From Thermogemmatispora carboxidivorans (GTDB lineage Bacteria; Chloroflexota; Ktedonobacteria; Ktedonobacterales; Ktedonobacteraceae): a stretch of 64,000 nucleotides of DNA. Both the position numbers and the translations under genes were made by a program. Where the stretch lies: positions 5,370,327 to 5,434,326 of the forward strand of contig NZ_JNIM01000001.1 of assembly GCF_000702505.1 (NCBI RefSeq), read 5' to 3'. This document shows, piece by piece, positions 24,858 to 35,262 of the stretch. The notes under the pieces were generated by a model, which was given only the letters and a program-made list of their open reading frames with translations, was not told the DNA's origin and did not search any database. The first letter of the stretch is position 1, and the number at the start of each line of letters is the position of its first letter.

Positions 24858-25493
24858 GCCGGAGCTAGCCTGGCGCGGGGTGAGCGAGAGCCGCCGCACG
24901 ATCCGCCGGTCGTCGGCCTTGCCTCTCGCTTCTCCCCGCCTCCAATTCTTCTCTCTCCACTCTCCGAACGTCCCTCTGGCGCCGCGGCTACCAGTCGCGC
25001 TTTCTCTCCTTCGTTGCGACCATTCTGCGACAGGTCACCGATGCGCCTGCGACAGGTTCTGCTTATGCTCTAGGTAGAGAGTGCAGCACGAGAAGTCTCG
25101 TCAGCATTGGCATAGAGAGAATAGAGTCGATCCCTTCTCTGCTCTGGCTTTTTCTCCTGCCCGTGCCTGCGCTCTCTCTTTTTTTACAGCCTTCCTGTCC
25201 GTCCGTCAGCTATCCTGGCTCTTGCCGGCGCCAGACCACAGCCCCAGAGAGAGGCCCGGGGACTGGCGTTCTTCTTGCCCGCCGAGCGCCAGTCAGATCA
25301 CGCTGGTCACCATCTCCCCACTTGCGCCCTTGGAACATCTGCGCTATCATACTGGTGTTGCTTATAGAACTCTGGCACGCGCTATCCCGGCAGAAGCGCT
25401 GCTGGAGAGGAAGAAGAGCGCTCCTCTTTTTTGAGCGAACGCCACGAGAGAGGATCGCCTGCATAGCTCACGGGAGGAGCAGACGGAGCGGGA
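24858..25493. other. Intergenic between RNase J and FtsK
   Basis: About 630 bp without a supported gene. A direct repeat CTGCGACAGGT occurs at 25025-25035 and 25047-25057, a 22-bp period that would place both copies on one DNA face and could bind a regulator. Overlapping frames at 25081-25434 and 25163-25639 lack start signals. Confidence 0.35.
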
Positions 25494-28493
25494 ATGGCTG
25501 CCAGCGATCAGAAGAATCAGCGCAAGGAGCGTATCGTCCCGGGCGTAGAGGCGAAGCGGACGGCACGGGCGAGCGCTGCCGCAGGCGCCGTCGGGTCCAG
25601 CCGCGTGCGCGTCGAGCAGCGGACCCCCGGACCAGCTAATGCCCGGCAGGCTCCAAAGCGCGCCTCGGCGGGTTCCCGGTCATCTGGACGCAAAGCTTCT
25701 TCGGCCCCGTCTTCACCCCCAGCCAACCAGACGGGGGACGAGCGCTTTATTCACTGGCTCCGCGAGCAGTGGCAGCGTCTTGAACCTCATCAGCAGCAGC
25801 AGTTTTACAGCTCGATCCTGCTCTTGCTCTCCCTGGTTATACTCGGTGCCCTGACGATTTTCCGTCAGGCCTTCATTCTGAAAGAGTTCTATGCCTTCTT
25901 TACAGCCTTCTTTGGCTGGTCAGCCTACATGCTGGCTCTCGGTTTGCTGGCCTTGGCCGGGGCCTTGCTGATCGAGGGCCTGCTTCAGCGCAGTCTGTTG
26001 CGCAGGTCACTGGTAGGCGGGTTGGCCCTGCTCGGGCTGCTGGTCCTGGCCGAAAGCCAGCTCCTCTTCGGTGGTGAGACCGGTGGCTTCCTTGGCGCTC
26101 TCCTGATCTGGCCTCTCCACAACTGGCCAGCTGCTGTCGGTCACATTCTGATCCTGGGCCTGATGGTCCTGGTCAGTATTGTCACCTTCCGCATCACCTT
26201 CGGGCACATTCTGGCCGCCGCTCGCTTTGTACGCCAGCTCTTCGCCGACCACGTGGAGCGTCCCGCTCGCTCCGGCAGTGGCGAGGGGGCCCGTGGCCCT
26301 TCGCCTTTTCTGGGCCAGCGCCCCCGCTACAGCCGCTACGGCGGTCAGGCTCAGGCCGGCGTCGGCGCTGGAGAGAATGAAGGGACCGCTCAGGGAACAC
26401 GTGCCGGGATGCTCCGCTCATCAGTCAGCCCCTCAGAGCCAACGATGAGCGAGGAAGATGAGGATATCATCGAGTTCGAGCCAGATTTCGAAAGCGACGA
26501 TGATCGCCAGGATGACAGAGCGTCCCACCGGCTCCGGGCTGGCTCTCTTCTTCGCGGTCCGCATCCCCCGCCTAAGCCGCTGAATCGCCAGGAATACCAG
26601 GCCGCCACACGGGGAGCGCAGCAGCAGCCGCTGCCCTTCGACGGTGAGCACCCGCCCCAACAGCCGCTGCACATCTCCGCGCATAACGTTGTCCCCAACC
26701 TACCGGAGATGGAGCCGCTGACGCCCAATCCTCTGAAGCGTCAGTCCGCCGCGGAGGCCAGCAGGGGGGCGCAGCCCCGCGGTGCAGGCCAGCCCCCGTC
26801 TCTGTGGAAGTTACCGGATTTGGGCCTGCTCAACCGGCCCGAAGACATGAAGCTACAGATGCTGGGCGAAGATACGGTCGCCCTGGCCAAGCTCATTCAG
26901 GATACGCTGCGCAGCTTCCGCGTCGAGGCCGAGGTACGGCCTGAAGACATCAGCATCGGCCCCACGGTGATCCGGTTCGGCATCCGCCCGACAGGCAAGC
27001 CGGCCATGCAGCCAGACGAGAAAGGGCGCCTGGTTCCTGTGCGCGACGCCTCCGGCAATATTGTCTATGAGTCGCGCACGCGAGTGAGCCGCATCATGGC
27101 CTTGCAGAACGATCTGGCCCTGGTATTGGAGGCGCGTTCAATCCGCATGGAGGCCCCAGTACCAGGCCGACCCTACGTCGGCGTTGAGATCCCCAATAAA
27201 AATAGCCGCCTGGTGACGCTGCGGGAGATCCTGGAGAGCAAGGAGTATCAGAGCGCGCGGGCCAAGTCCAAGTTGGCGGTAGCCCTGGGCAAGGATGTCG
27301 CCGGCGCGGTCCGCGTTGGCGATCTGGCGCGCATGCCCCACCTGTTGATTGCCGGGGCGACGGGCGCCGGCAAAAGCGTCTGCATCAATGCGATGATCGC
27401 CACCTTCCTGATGCAGGCCACTCCCGACGACCTGCGCCTGCTGCTTGTCGATCCCAAGATGGTTGAGCTGACGCACTACAATGGCGTTCCTCACCTGCTG
27501 ATGCCTGTAGTGACGGAGGTCGACACGGTAGTAGGACTGCTCAAAAATGCCATTCACGAGATGGAGCGCCGCTATCGCCTCTTCTCCCGCCTGGGTGTGC
27601 GCAACCTGGACAGCTATCGCAAGCTCCGCAACGAGCGACTGGCCCGCGGGGACAACTCGCTCCAGAACTTGCCCGCCATCGTCATTATTATCGATGAGCT
27701 GGCCGATCTGATGATGACGGCCCCCGAGGAGGTTGAGGGACTGATCTGCCGCCTGGCCCAGCTCGCCCGGGCTACAGGCATCCATCTCGTGGTAGCGACG
27801 CAGCGCCCATCGGTCGATGTGATCACCGGCCTGATTAAGGCCAACATCCCAACGCGCATCTCCTTCATGGTCAGCTCGGCCATTGACTCACGGACCATTA
27901 TCGACATGGGTGGAGCGGAACGCTTGCTTGGACGCGGTGACATGCTCTACCTGCCTGCAGATGCCGGCAAGCCGGAGCGCATCCAGGGAGCCTTTGTCGC
28001 CGATGAAGAGATTGAGCGCCTGGTCACCTACTGGAAAGAGCAGGCATCTCAGCATCGTCCAGGAGGCAGCCCAGAGATCGAACCTGGCTGGGAAGTTCAC
28101 GAGCAGGAGGCCGAAGAGTCTCCCCTGGACGACGAGCTGCTAGAGCAGGCCGAACAGGTCGTCCGCGAGTATGGTCGGGCTTCCATCTCTCTCTTGCAGC
28201 GGCGCTTGCGTGTGGGCTATGCCCGAGCAGCCCGCCTGATCGACCTCCTGGAGGCCCACGGCATCATCGGTCCCCAGGAGAGCGGTGGGCGCGCGCGCGA
28301 GGTGCTGGAGAGCCGTCCGAGCTTCGGCGGAGGCCGCTACGAGGGCGAGGGGCGCACTATGGCCGACGAGGTCGAAGAGATTATCGCCGAGGAGCGAGCC
28401 CGGCAAGAAGCCCTCCGACGCCAGCAGGAGCGTCAGCAACGCGAGCCGCGCGCAGCTGCCAACGACAACGACCAGCCCGCCGCCGAAGAGTGA
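25494..28493 (+). CDS. ftsK: FtsK/SpoIIIE DNA translocase
   Basis: The 999-residue protein has a basic N-terminal tail, a cluster of hydrophobic helices between about residues 97 and 245 (4TM domain), an acidic and proline/glutamine-rich linker (about 245-445), the alpha/beta motor domain with Walker A AGATGAGKSVCINAM near 620 and Walker B VIIIDELADLMM, and the C-terminal gamma winged helix (VREYGRASISLLQRRLRVGYARAARLID) near 890-925, which reads polarity sequences. A charged tail follows. It pumps chromosomal DNA through the division septum. The ATG at 25494 has GGGAGGAG 14 nt upstream, which is rather far, so a nearby alternative start is possible. Confidence 0.95.
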   Translation: MAASDQKNQRKERIVPGVEAKRTARASAAAGAVGSSRVRVEQRTPGPANARQAPKRASAGSRSSGRKASSAPSSPPANQTGDERFIHWLREQWQRLEPHQQQQFYSSILLLLSLVILGALTIFRQAFILKEFYAFFTAFFGWSAYMLALGLLALAGALLIEGLLQRSLLRRSLVGGLALLGLLVLAESQLLFGGETGGFLGALLIWPLHNWPAAVGHILILGLMVLVSIVTFRITFGHILAAARFVRQLFADHVERPARSGSGEGARGPSPFLGQRPRYSRYGGQAQAGVGAGENEGTAQGTRAGMLRSSVSPSEPTMSEEDEDIIEFEPDFESDDDRQDDRASHRLRAGSLLRGPHPPPKPLNRQEYQAATRGAQQQPLPFDGEHPPQQPLHISAHNVVPNLPEMEPLTPNPLKRQSAAEASRGAQPRGAGQPPSLWKLPDLGLLNRPEDMKLQMLGEDTVALAKLIQDTLRSFRVEAEVRPEDISIGPTVIRFGIRPTGKPAMQPDEKGRLVPVRDASGNIVYESRTRVSRIMALQNDLALVLEARSIRMEAPVPGRPYVGVEIPNKNSRLVTLREILESKEYQSARAKSKLAVALGKDVAGAVRVGDLARMPHLLIAGATGAGKSVCINAMIATFLMQATPDDLRLLLVDPKMVELTHYNGVPHLLMPVVTEVDTVVGLLKNAIHEMERRYRLFSRLGVRNLDSYRKLRNERLARGDNSLQNLPAIVIIIDELADLMMTAPEEVEGLICRLAQLARATGIHLVVATQRPSVDVITGLIKANIPTRISFMVSSAIDSRTIIDMGGAERLLGRGDMLYLPADAGKPERIQGAFVADEEIERLVTYWKEQASQHRPGGSPEIEPGWEVHEQEAEESPLDDELLEQAEQVVREYGRASISLLQRRLRVGYARAARLIDLLEAHGIIGPQESGGRAREVLESRPSFGGGRYEGEGRTMADEVEEIIAEERARQEALRRQQERQQREPRAAANDNDQPAAEE

Positions 28494-28559
28494 GCAGCTG
28501 CGCAGTGTTCTACCAGACAGGATCAGCCAGGGCTGGCAGCGAGCCGGGCCAGGAGCAAC

Positions 28560-29288
28560 TTACCAGCCTTCAGCCTCCAGCTCCTTGAGGAGCTTCTGGT
28601 CATCTTTGCTGCTGAGATCAAGCCTGGCAAAGAGATCGGGACGCCGGCGCTTCGTGCGGCGCAGGGCTTCCTTCCGCCGCCAGCGCGCAATCTGCGCATG
28701 ATTGCCGGAAAGCAAGATCTCGGGCACGCGCCAGCCACGGAACTCCGGCGGACGGGTGTACTGAGGATACTCCAGCAGAGAGTCGCTGTGCGACTCCTCG
28801 TGCGTTGAGGTATCGTCGCCCAGGACCCCGGGAATGAGGCGGGCCACAGCATCTACAATCACCATCGCAGGCAGCTCACCGCCAGTGAGCACATAATCGC
28901 CGATCGAAAGCTCGTCGGTTGCCAGATGCTCAGCCACGCGCTCATCGACCCCCTCATAGTGGCCGCAGATCAGAGAAAGGCGCGGCTCACGGGCCAGCTC
29001 ACGCGCGATCTGCTGATCAAAGAGGCGACCCTGGGGCGTCAGCAGGACGATAGGCCCGCCCTGATAGACAGCCTCAACCGCAGCGAAAATCGGCTCGGGT
29101 TTCATGACCATACCGACGCCACCGCCATAGGGATAATCGTCGACCACGTGATGCTTATCGGTTGTAAAATCCCGAATGTTGTGCAAGGCTATCGAGAGCA
29201 GACCTCGCTCGCGTGCACGCTTGAGGATGCTTTCAGAAAACGGTCCTTCAAACATGGCCGGGAAGAGCGTGAAGATGTCGATGTGCAT
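28560..29288 (-). CDS. trmD: tRNA (guanine-N1)-methyltransferase TrmD
   Basis: The 242-residue product starts [24 protein letters not shown] and has the SPOUT trefoil-knot motifs: [15 protein letters not shown] (53-66), [13 protein letters not shown] (106-118), and [20 protein letters not shown] (128-147). The usual C-terminal domain follows ([31 protein letters not shown]). It methylates G37 of tRNAs reading CNN codons, using AdoMet, and so guards the reading frame. It stands apart from rpsP/rimM/rplS, its usual companions, and converges on ftsK. Confidence 0.96.
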   Translation of the reverse strand: MHIDIFTLFPAMFEGPFSESILKRARERGLLSIALHNIRDFTTDKHHVVDDYPYGGGVGMVMKPEPIFAAVEAVYQGGPIVLLTPQGRLFDQQIARELAREPRLSLICGHYEGVDERVAEHLATDELSIGDYVLTGGELPAMVIVDAVARLIPGVLGDDTSTHEESHSDSLLEYPQYTRPPEFRGWRVPEILLSGNHAQIARWRRKEALRRTKRRRPDLFARLDLSSKDDQKLLKELEAEGW

Positions 29289-29434
29289 CTCTGTCCTACC
29301 TGAAGGCTTTGTGTTAAAATAGCACTGGCACCGAACGTTGACAATCCCCGGCGGGGAGCTGCGCCAACCTGCCCCTGCCGGCCCCGCTCTGTACCCAGAT
29401 ACATGCCTTGTCTCTGTCTTTGTCGGAGCCTGCT

Positions 29435-31087
29435 ATGTCCCGATCCCTGACGCAGCACTTTAAGGACTTGCATGGCCAACTCGTGATTCTCATCGGGAGC
29501 GCCATCCGCCTCCTGGGTGGAGAGGCTGGCCTCTTTGTGGTGGCCAACGAAGCCTTCGACCCCCAGAGCAGCGAAGAATACACGGCCTACCAGATCAACG
29601 AGAGAGCGGTCGCGAGCCTGCTGGCACACATCCAACGTGGATCGCTGCCCACACCAGCCCGGCCTTTTGTCGTTGAGCACCTGCCATCCTCGCTGTTGGA
29701 TGAGCTGGATCTCTTTGCCGACTTCATCGGCCCTGATCCTGAAGCAGAGAGTGCCCCCCCCCAGGTCCACAGCGGCCAGAAACGCGACAGCTCCGACCCT
29801 GGCAGACACCGCCAGACCCAGGAGTATGAGCGCTGCTCGCTGCTTCTCCACGATCAGAGTGGCCTGGTGGGCATGCTGCACTACTTCCGCCCAGCCGACA
29901 GCAGCTCCTGCCTGGAGAACGACGCGATTCGCTTCGCGCTCTTTCGGGCCCAGCTGGCCGCTAGCATGCGCTTCGCCCTCAAGGCACAGTCGCTGGTACG
30001 CGAGCAGGAGCGCCTGGCAGCCATCTTCCAGTACAGCACCGATGGCATCCTCACCGTTGACCACGCCTTCCGCATCATCGATTTCAATCCAGCAATGGAG
30101 CGACTGACGGGCTGGCGCGAAAGCGAGGTGCTGGGCCGCTTTTATTACGATGTGCTGCGCCCCAAGGATCGGCTAGGGAACGACCTGGGCCTGGAGAATT
30201 CGCCTATCCTCCAGGCCTTTGCGGGCAAGCCCGTGGTCAATCGCGAGATTCAGATCACGGCACGCGACGGCCAGCGCTTCAGCGTCAGCGTCTCAGCCTC
30301 CTGCGTCCATTCGGCACGCGGCGAGCCGATGAACGGGATCTTGACCGTGCGCGATATCACCCGCGAGCGCGAACAAGAAGAGCAGCGCTCTATGTTCATC
30401 TCGGTCATCTCCCACGAACTGCAAACGCCGATCGCCATCATCAAAGGCTACGCCTCGACGCTGGCCCGCACCGACGCCACCTTTGACCGCGAGACGCTAC
30501 GTGCGCGCCTCCTCGCCATCGAAGAGGAGGCCGATCGCCTCAATAAGTTGGTCGGGAACCTGCTCTACGCCTCGCGCATCGAAGCTGGCGGCCTGCATAT
30601 GGAGATCGCCCCCTTGGATCTGGAGCCACTGATTGAGGGCGTCGTGCGACGCTTCCAGGCCAGAAGCCCCGAGGTCGAGATCAAGGTGCAGCTTCCGCCC
30701 AACCTGCCGCTGGTCATGGCCGATCGCGACCGCATCGAGGAGGTACTGGAGAACCTGCTGGACAACGCTATTAAATACTCGCCGCGGCAGCGCGCGGTCA
30801 TCGTGAGCTGCTCCACCGTGGGCGACGAGGTAATCATCAGCGTCAGCGATCAGGGCATGGGCATCTCGCTGCGCGATCAGGAGCGGCTTTTCCAACGCTT
30901 CCAGCGGCTCAATCACCCATCAACGCCTGGACGCCCAGGGGCTGGCCTTGGTCTCTATATCTGCCGCGCGATCATTGAGGCCCACGGAGGAAGGATCTGG
31001 GTGGAAAGTGCGCTCCATCAAGGCTCAACGTTCTCGTTTAGCCTGCCCCGCAAGGAGAAAGCGCAATTGCCTATGGTGGTGTTTTAA
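29435..31087 (+). CDS. PAS-domain sensor histidine kinase (soluble)
   Basis: The ATG at 29435 has GGAG at 7 nt, so I prefer it to an upstream TTG. The 550-residue kinase has no membrane helix. Residues about 10-185 form a GAF-like sensor, about 190-310 a PAS/PAC domain ([23 protein letters not shown]), then HisKA with His327 in [17 protein letters not shown] and the ATPase boxes N ([13 protein letters not shown]), G1 (VSDQGMGIS), F (LFQRFQRL) and G2 (GAGLGLYIC). It is followed 2 nt later by an OmpR-type regulator and then by a secreted metallopeptidase, so a cytoplasmic redox, gas or ligand signal probably governs that operon. Confidence 0.9.
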   Translation: MSRSLTQHFKDLHGQLVILIGSAIRLLGGEAGLFVVANEAFDPQSSEEYTAYQINERAVASLLAHIQRGSLPTPARPFVVEHLPSSLLDELDLFADFIGPDPEAESAPPQVHSGQKRDSSDPGRHRQTQEYERCSLLLHDQSGLVGMLHYFRPADSSSCLENDAIRFALFRAQLAASMRFALKAQSLVREQERLAAIFQYSTDGILTVDHAFRIIDFNPAMERLTGWRESEVLGRFYYDVLRPKDRLGNDLGLENSPILQAFAGKPVVNREIQITARDGQRFSVSVSASCVHSARGEPMNGILTVRDITREREQEEQRSMFISVISHELQTPIAIIKGYASTLARTDATFDRETLRARLLAIEEEADRLNKLVGNLLYASRIEAGGLHMEIAPLDLEPLIEGVVRRFQARSPEVEIKVQLPPNLPLVMADRDRIEEVLENLLDNAIKYSPRQRAVIVSCSTVGDEVIISVSDQGMGISLRDQERLFQRFQRLNHPSTPGRPGAGLGLYICRAIIEAHGGRIWVESALHQGSTFSFSLPRKEKAQLPMVVF

Positions 31088-31089
31088 AG

Positions 31090-31809
31090 ATGGAGAAGGA
31101 AAATTTCGATCATCGTGATATCACCATTCTCATTGTTGACGATGAACCGCGTATTCGCGATCTTGTCCGCATGAATCTTGAGCTGGAGCATTATCATGTA
31201 CTAGAAGCAAGTAGTGGAGAAGAGGCTCTGGAGCAACTGCGCGAAAATTTACCCGATCTCATTGTTCTTGATGTCATGATGCCGGAAATGGATGGCTTTG
31301 AGACCCTGCGCCAGATCCGTGAGGTTTCGACCGTTCCGGTGATCATGCTGACGGTGCGCCAGGACGAACACGACCGCATTCGTGGCCTGGACCTGGGAGC
31401 CGATGACTATATCGCCAAGCCCTTCAGTCCACGTGAGCTACTCTCGCGCATTCGAGCCTTGCTGCGCCGGGCTTTCATGCCGCCGCCGGCGCGCAAGACC
31501 GAGATTGTTGTCGACAAGGACCTCAAGATCGACTTCGCCAGGCGAGAGGTCATTGTCCGCGGCCAGAAGGTCACCTTGCGTCCTACCGAATACCGTCTGC
31601 TTTACCATCTCGTCAACAATGCCGGGCGTCTTCTCACCCACGAGACGCTACTCTCCAAGGTCTGGGGACGGGAATATCGAGACGAAGCCCATTATCTGCG
31701 GCTCTACATTACCTATCTGCGGCAGAAGATCGAGAAAGATCCTGCTCACCCCCAATACATCCTGACAGAGCGGGGCGTAGGCTATCGCTTCAAGGAACTG
31801 GAGGGCTAA
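31090..31809 (+). CDS. OmpR-family response regulator
   Basis: The 239-residue protein has a receiver with DDEPR, phosphoacceptor Asp61 in [13 protein letters not shown], switch Thr in VIMLTVRQ and Lys in [12 protein letters not shown] winged-helix output domain follows ([31 protein letters not shown] ... [14 protein letters not shown] ... ERGVGYRF). It starts 2 nt after the kinase stop and ends 6 nt before the peptidase gene, so the three are one transcription unit. The codon usage in the first third is somewhat more AT-rich than in its neighbours. Confidence 0.93.
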   Translation: MEKENFDHRDITILIVDDEPRIRDLVRMNLELEHYHVLEASSGEEALEQLRENLPDLIVLDVMMPEMDGFETLRQIREVSTVPVIMLTVRQDEHDRIRGLDLGADDYIAKPFSPRELLSRIRALLRRAFMPPPARKTEIVVDKDLKIDFARREVIVRGQKVTLRPTEYRLLYHLVNNAGRLLTHETLLSKVWGREYRDEAHYLRLYITYLRQKIEKDPAHPQYILTERGVGYRFKELEG

Positions 31810-31815
31810 GCGACT

Positions 31816-33825
31816 ATGAGCAAACGGGTTCGGGGTAGGCCCTTGCTCCTTCGTGAATGGTTGGGCTTACTGACTCTGCTGCTTATGCTTGCGGTCACAG
31901 GGAGCGCCTGCTCCCCCTTTGGCAATGCCGCCTCTCTCAAGACGCCGGCGTCCGGCGACGTCACCGTTGGCCCGAAGCCATCGCCAACGCCCCAGAACCT
32001 GCCAGCGCTCCTGCAGGCCGAGCGCTGGCTCACAACTGCGGCCCATCCGCCACGCGATCTCTACAGCCTGGCGCAGCGTCTCAAGTTGCACAGCCCGGAG
32101 CCGCCGCCACAGCGGGGGCGCAGCACGCCGCTCAACGCACATCCTGGTCAGGAAGACCAGTTCTGGTTACTCAACCTCGACACCCACCGCTATGAGCGCA
32201 TTCGTGCCAGGCTGGTCTACGTCACTCCCCACGTCTACATGTACGTCGAGGATGGCCAGAGTGCCAGTCTGACAGCCCTTAAAAGCTCTGCCGACCTCTT
32301 CGAAGAGCGCATCTATCCCAGCGAGCATGCCATCTTTGGCAGCGAGTGGCAGCCAGGCATCGACGATGATATCCACCTGACCATCCTGAACGCTGCGAGC
32401 CTGGGCAACGGCGTCGGCGGCTACTTCTCTTCTGCCGACGAGTACCCGACCGCCATCAATCCCCACAGCAACGAGCGCGAGATGATCTACATCGACCTCG
32501 ACACCATGCTGCCGGGGACAGCCGATTACAACAGCACCCTGGCTCACGAATTTCAGCATATGATTCACTGGCATCTCCATCCCAGCGATCCAGAGTGGAT
32601 CAATGAAGGGATGTCCCTGCTGGCTCAGCACCTCAACGGCTTCCCCGTGGGTGGGGCCGACCGCGCCTTCCTCTCTCATCCCAACACGCAACTCACCGAC
32701 TGGAGCGACGACATGCCAGCAGCCTTAGATCACTACGGGGCCGCCTACCTCTTCCTGGTCTACTTTGCCGAGCACTACGGTGGCTACCCCATTCTCAAGG
32801 AGCTGCTGAGCGATCCTGCTGATCCTCCTCTGAGCTTCGACCATATCCTGGCCCATCATGGTTATAAGGACCGTTTTGATGACGTAGTAAATAAGTGGTA
32901 CGTAGCCAATGTCGTCCAGGAAGATAGCATCGACAAAGGAGACTACGGCTACGCCACCATCCAGGTCGGGGTCCCCGTGCCGTCGCAGCAAGTTACAAGC
33001 TATCCTTTTACCATGCTCAACAGCATCCATCAATACGCAGCAGAGTACTACACCTTTGAGCCGGCAGGGCAGGCGAGCACCCTGGCCCTGACCTTCACTG
33101 GCACACCGACCACTCCCATCATCGCGAACACGCCCTACCATTCGCACAATGAATGGTGGAGCAATCGATATGATAATATGGATAGTACCCTGACTCGCTC
33201 TTTTGACCTGAGCAGGCTCAAAGGCCAGCATGTCACCTTGCAATTCGCCGCCTGGTTTGATCTGGAACGCGACTACGACTATGCGTTTGTCGAAGCCTCG
33301 ACCGACGGGATCAACTGGACAACGCTGCCCGGACGCTACACAACGGCCAGCAATCCCAATGGGGGGAACTGGGGCTATGGCTACACCGGAACCAGTGGCG
33401 GGAGCAGTCCGCAATGGATCGAGGAGCAGATCGACCTGACCCCCTACGCCGGCCAGCGCATCCAGTTGCGCTTCGAGGAGGTCACCGATGATGCAGTTAC
33501 TCACCAGGGCTTTGCCCTGGCCTGGATACGCATCCCAGAGCTGCATTTCGAGGATACCCTGGCCAGCGACAACGGCTGGGTCAGTCACGGCTTTATCCGC
33601 TCGGCGAACGTGCTGCCGGAACACTATAGTGTGCAGGCCCTGGTCTATGAGGGCCAGGCTTTCAGCGTTCGCCCCTTCCCTGTCGACCTGGCCAGTGGCC
33701 AAGCCAGCGTGACCATCCCGGACTTTGGCAGGAAGGTCAGCCGGGTCGTCCTCGTCATCTCCGCCTGGGCGGTTGCCACTTCGCTCCCGGTCCGCTACCA
33801 GCTGACGGCCCGGCTGGGGCAGTAA
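31816..33825 (+). CDS. Secreted zinc metallopeptidase (M6/immune-inhibitor-A-like)
   Basis: The 669-residue protein has an N-terminal hydrophobic segment ending MLAVTGSACSP, a signal peptide whose Cys could be lipidated although the -3 residue is Gly. A zincin site HEFQH (residues about 244-248) lies in LAHEFQHMIHWHLHP, with the third-ligand Glu about 16 residues later in PEWINEGMSLLA. The C-terminal half resembles the jelly-roll regions of immune inhibitor A-like peptidases (FDLSRLKGQHVTLQFAAWFDLERDYDYAFVEASTDG; QWIEEQIDLTPYAGQRIQLRF). It probably degrades extracellular protein. Being third in an operon with a kinase and regulator suggests regulated secretion. Confidence 0.82.
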   Translation: MSKRVRGRPLLLREWLGLLTLLLMLAVTGSACSPFGNAASLKTPASGDVTVGPKPSPTPQNLPALLQAERWLTTAAHPPRDLYSLAQRLKLHSPEPPPQRGRSTPLNAHPGQEDQFWLLNLDTHRYERIRARLVYVTPHVYMYVEDGQSASLTALKSSADLFEERIYPSEHAIFGSEWQPGIDDDIHLTILNAASLGNGVGGYFSSADEYPTAINPHSNEREMIYIDLDTMLPGTADYNSTLAHEFQHMIHWHLHPSDPEWINEGMSLLAQHLNGFPVGGADRAFLSHPNTQLTDWSDDMPAALDHYGAAYLFLVYFAEHYGGYPILKELLSDPADPPLSFDHILAHHGYKDRFDDVVNKWYVANVVQEDSIDKGDYGYATIQVGVPVPSQQVTSYPFTMLNSIHQYAAEYYTFEPAGQASTLALTFTGTPTTPIIANTPYHSHNEWWSNRYDNMDSTLTRSFDLSRLKGQHVTLQFAAWFDLERDYDYAFVEASTDGINWTTLPGRYTTASNPNGGNWGYGYTGTSGGSSPQWIEEQIDLTPYAGQRIQLRFEEVTDDAVTHQGFALAWIRIPELHFEDTLASDNGWVSHGFIRSANVLPEHYSVQALVYEGQAFSVRPFPVDLASGQASVTIPDFGRKVSRVVLVISAWAVATSLPVRYQLTARLGQ

Positions 33826-34235
33826 GCCAGCAGCGTGGCCGAGGGAGGCGCCACATCCACCGTTGCACCATGCCGGTGGAGACGACAGAGAGGAAGTCTG
33901 AAAGGCAGGATGCGCATGTACTACCCACTCACCCACCTGGCGCTCCACCAACCAAGACAGTACCTGGTCAGTCAGAGTCAGCAGGGAGCCAGGCGCGCTA
34001 CAGAGCGAAGCGCCATTGAGCGGCTCCTCGCTGGCAGCACCCTGCCCAGCCAACGAGTGCCTTCTTTGCCTTCTTTCCTCACAGCAGACCCCGCCCGGCA
34101 GGGTCCGGGGTGTCCTCTGTCCGTGCACCGCGCCTCACGCTGCCGCGGAACGAAAGAGCGGCATACAAGCTGCTGTCTACCAGGGCCATCAGTCAGCATC
34201 GTTTGCTATCCAGTTAGTGATCTTATCTAGAGGGG
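33826..34235. other. Intergenic, nothing recognised
   Basis: The region lies between the metallopeptidase and the UroD-family gene. Short frames on both strands have no start signals. There is no clear terminator or promoter. Confidence 0.35.
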
Positions 34236-35237
34236 ATGGGAAAGACCTTGAATAAAAAGGAACGTATTGACGCCGCTTTGCGCGGTAAGCCGGTCGATCG
34301 TGTGCCAGTGAGCATGTGGGGGCACGACTACGAGCGCGAGTGGAACATGCAGACATTTGTCGAAGCCATGATCGAGAACTTCACGCGCTATGACTGGGAC
34401 TTCCTGAAGGTCAATCCGCGTGCCTCCTATCATGTCGAGGGCTGGAAGGTGCGCGTGCGCCCTTCCGGCGACAAATACAAGCCACCGATCTTCGAGGATA
34501 CTCCCATCAAGAGCACAGCGGACTGGAAGCGGCTGCGCCCGCTGGAGCCGACCCAGGGAGCCTTGGCCGAACAGCTACGGGCCTTGCAGCTCATCAAGTA
34601 CCATCTCGGGAACGACGCCTACTTTGTTCAGACGATTTTCTGCCCGCTGGGTGTGGCCAAATACCTGGCCGGCAACAGCACCGAGGCGGTACTGCAGAGC
34701 ATCCGCGAAGATCGTAAGGCCCTCCATACGGGCCTGCGTACTATCCTGGAAACCTTTATCACGTTCGCCATTGCCTGCATGGAAGAGGGAGCCAGCGGCA
34801 TCTTCTACGCAACCAACGGCTGGGCCCGCGAGGGCCTGCTCACCCAGGATCAGTACCGCGAGTTTGGTGAACAGTATGACCTGGAGTTCCTGGATGCCAT
34901 CAAGGGACGCAGCAAGCTCACTATTCTGCATAACTGTGGCCCCCGCATCTACTTCGACCTGCTGGCAAACTACCCCGTCCACGCTATTAGCTGGGCCGCC
35001 ACTCTGGAGGGAAACCCCGACCTGCGCGAAGGGAAGCGCCGCTCAGGTAAAGCGGTGATGGGCGGCATCAGCGAAAAGACCGTGCTGCGCACCGGTACCC
35101 CGGATCAGGTGCAAGAGGAGGCGCAGCAGGCCCTGGAGCAGACCAACGGCGAGCACTTCATCCTGGCCCCAGGCTGCGCTGTCCCCCCCGATGTACCCCC
35201 CAGAAATTTGGAGGCGGTCCGACAGATGCTGTCTTGA
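34236..35237 (+). CDS. Uroporphyrinogen decarboxylase (URO-D) family protein
   Basis: The 333-residue protein starts NKKERIDAALRGKPVDRVPVSMWGH, the typical URO-D family opening, and shows the barrel motifs QTIFCPLGVAKYLAG, EEGASGIFYATNGWAREG, LTILHNCGPRIYF and a C-terminal HFILAPGCAVPPDVPPRNLEAV. That terminus (GCxVPPDVP) is more like the methyltransferase-type UroD relatives (MtaA/CmuA-like) than HemE, but it does not prove either. AGGGG abuts the ATG at 34236, which is too close. A TTG at 34248, exactly where the family usually begins, has better spacing, so the start is uncertain by four residues. It stands alone, with no haem genes around it. Confidence 0.85.
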   Translation: MGKTLNKKERIDAALRGKPVDRVPVSMWGHDYEREWNMQTFVEAMIENFTRYDWDFLKVNPRASYHVEGWKVRVRPSGDKYKPPIFEDTPIKSTADWKRLRPLEPTQGALAEQLRALQLIKYHLGNDAYFVQTIFCPLGVAKYLAGNSTEAVLQSIREDRKALHTGLRTILETFITFAIACMEEGASGIFYATNGWAREGLLTQDQYREFGEQYDLEFLDAIKGRSKLTILHNCGPRIYFDLLANYPVHAISWAATLEGNPDLREGKRRSGKAVMGGISEKTVLRTGTPDQVQEEAQQALEQTNGEHFILAPGCAVPPDVPPRNLEAVRQMLS

Positions 35238-35262
35238 CACATGTCAAGGCATTCGCTATACT
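35234..35262 (+). promoter_or_regulatory. Near-consensus promoter with overlapping dyad, upstream of the Nudix leader
   Basis: Consensus TTGACA (35234-35239), 17-nt spacer, TATACT (35257-35262). The -35 is part of an inverted repeat TTGACA-CA-TGTCAA (35234-35247), a possible operator. The promoter overlaps the stop codon of the URO-D gene. Confidence 0.75.
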
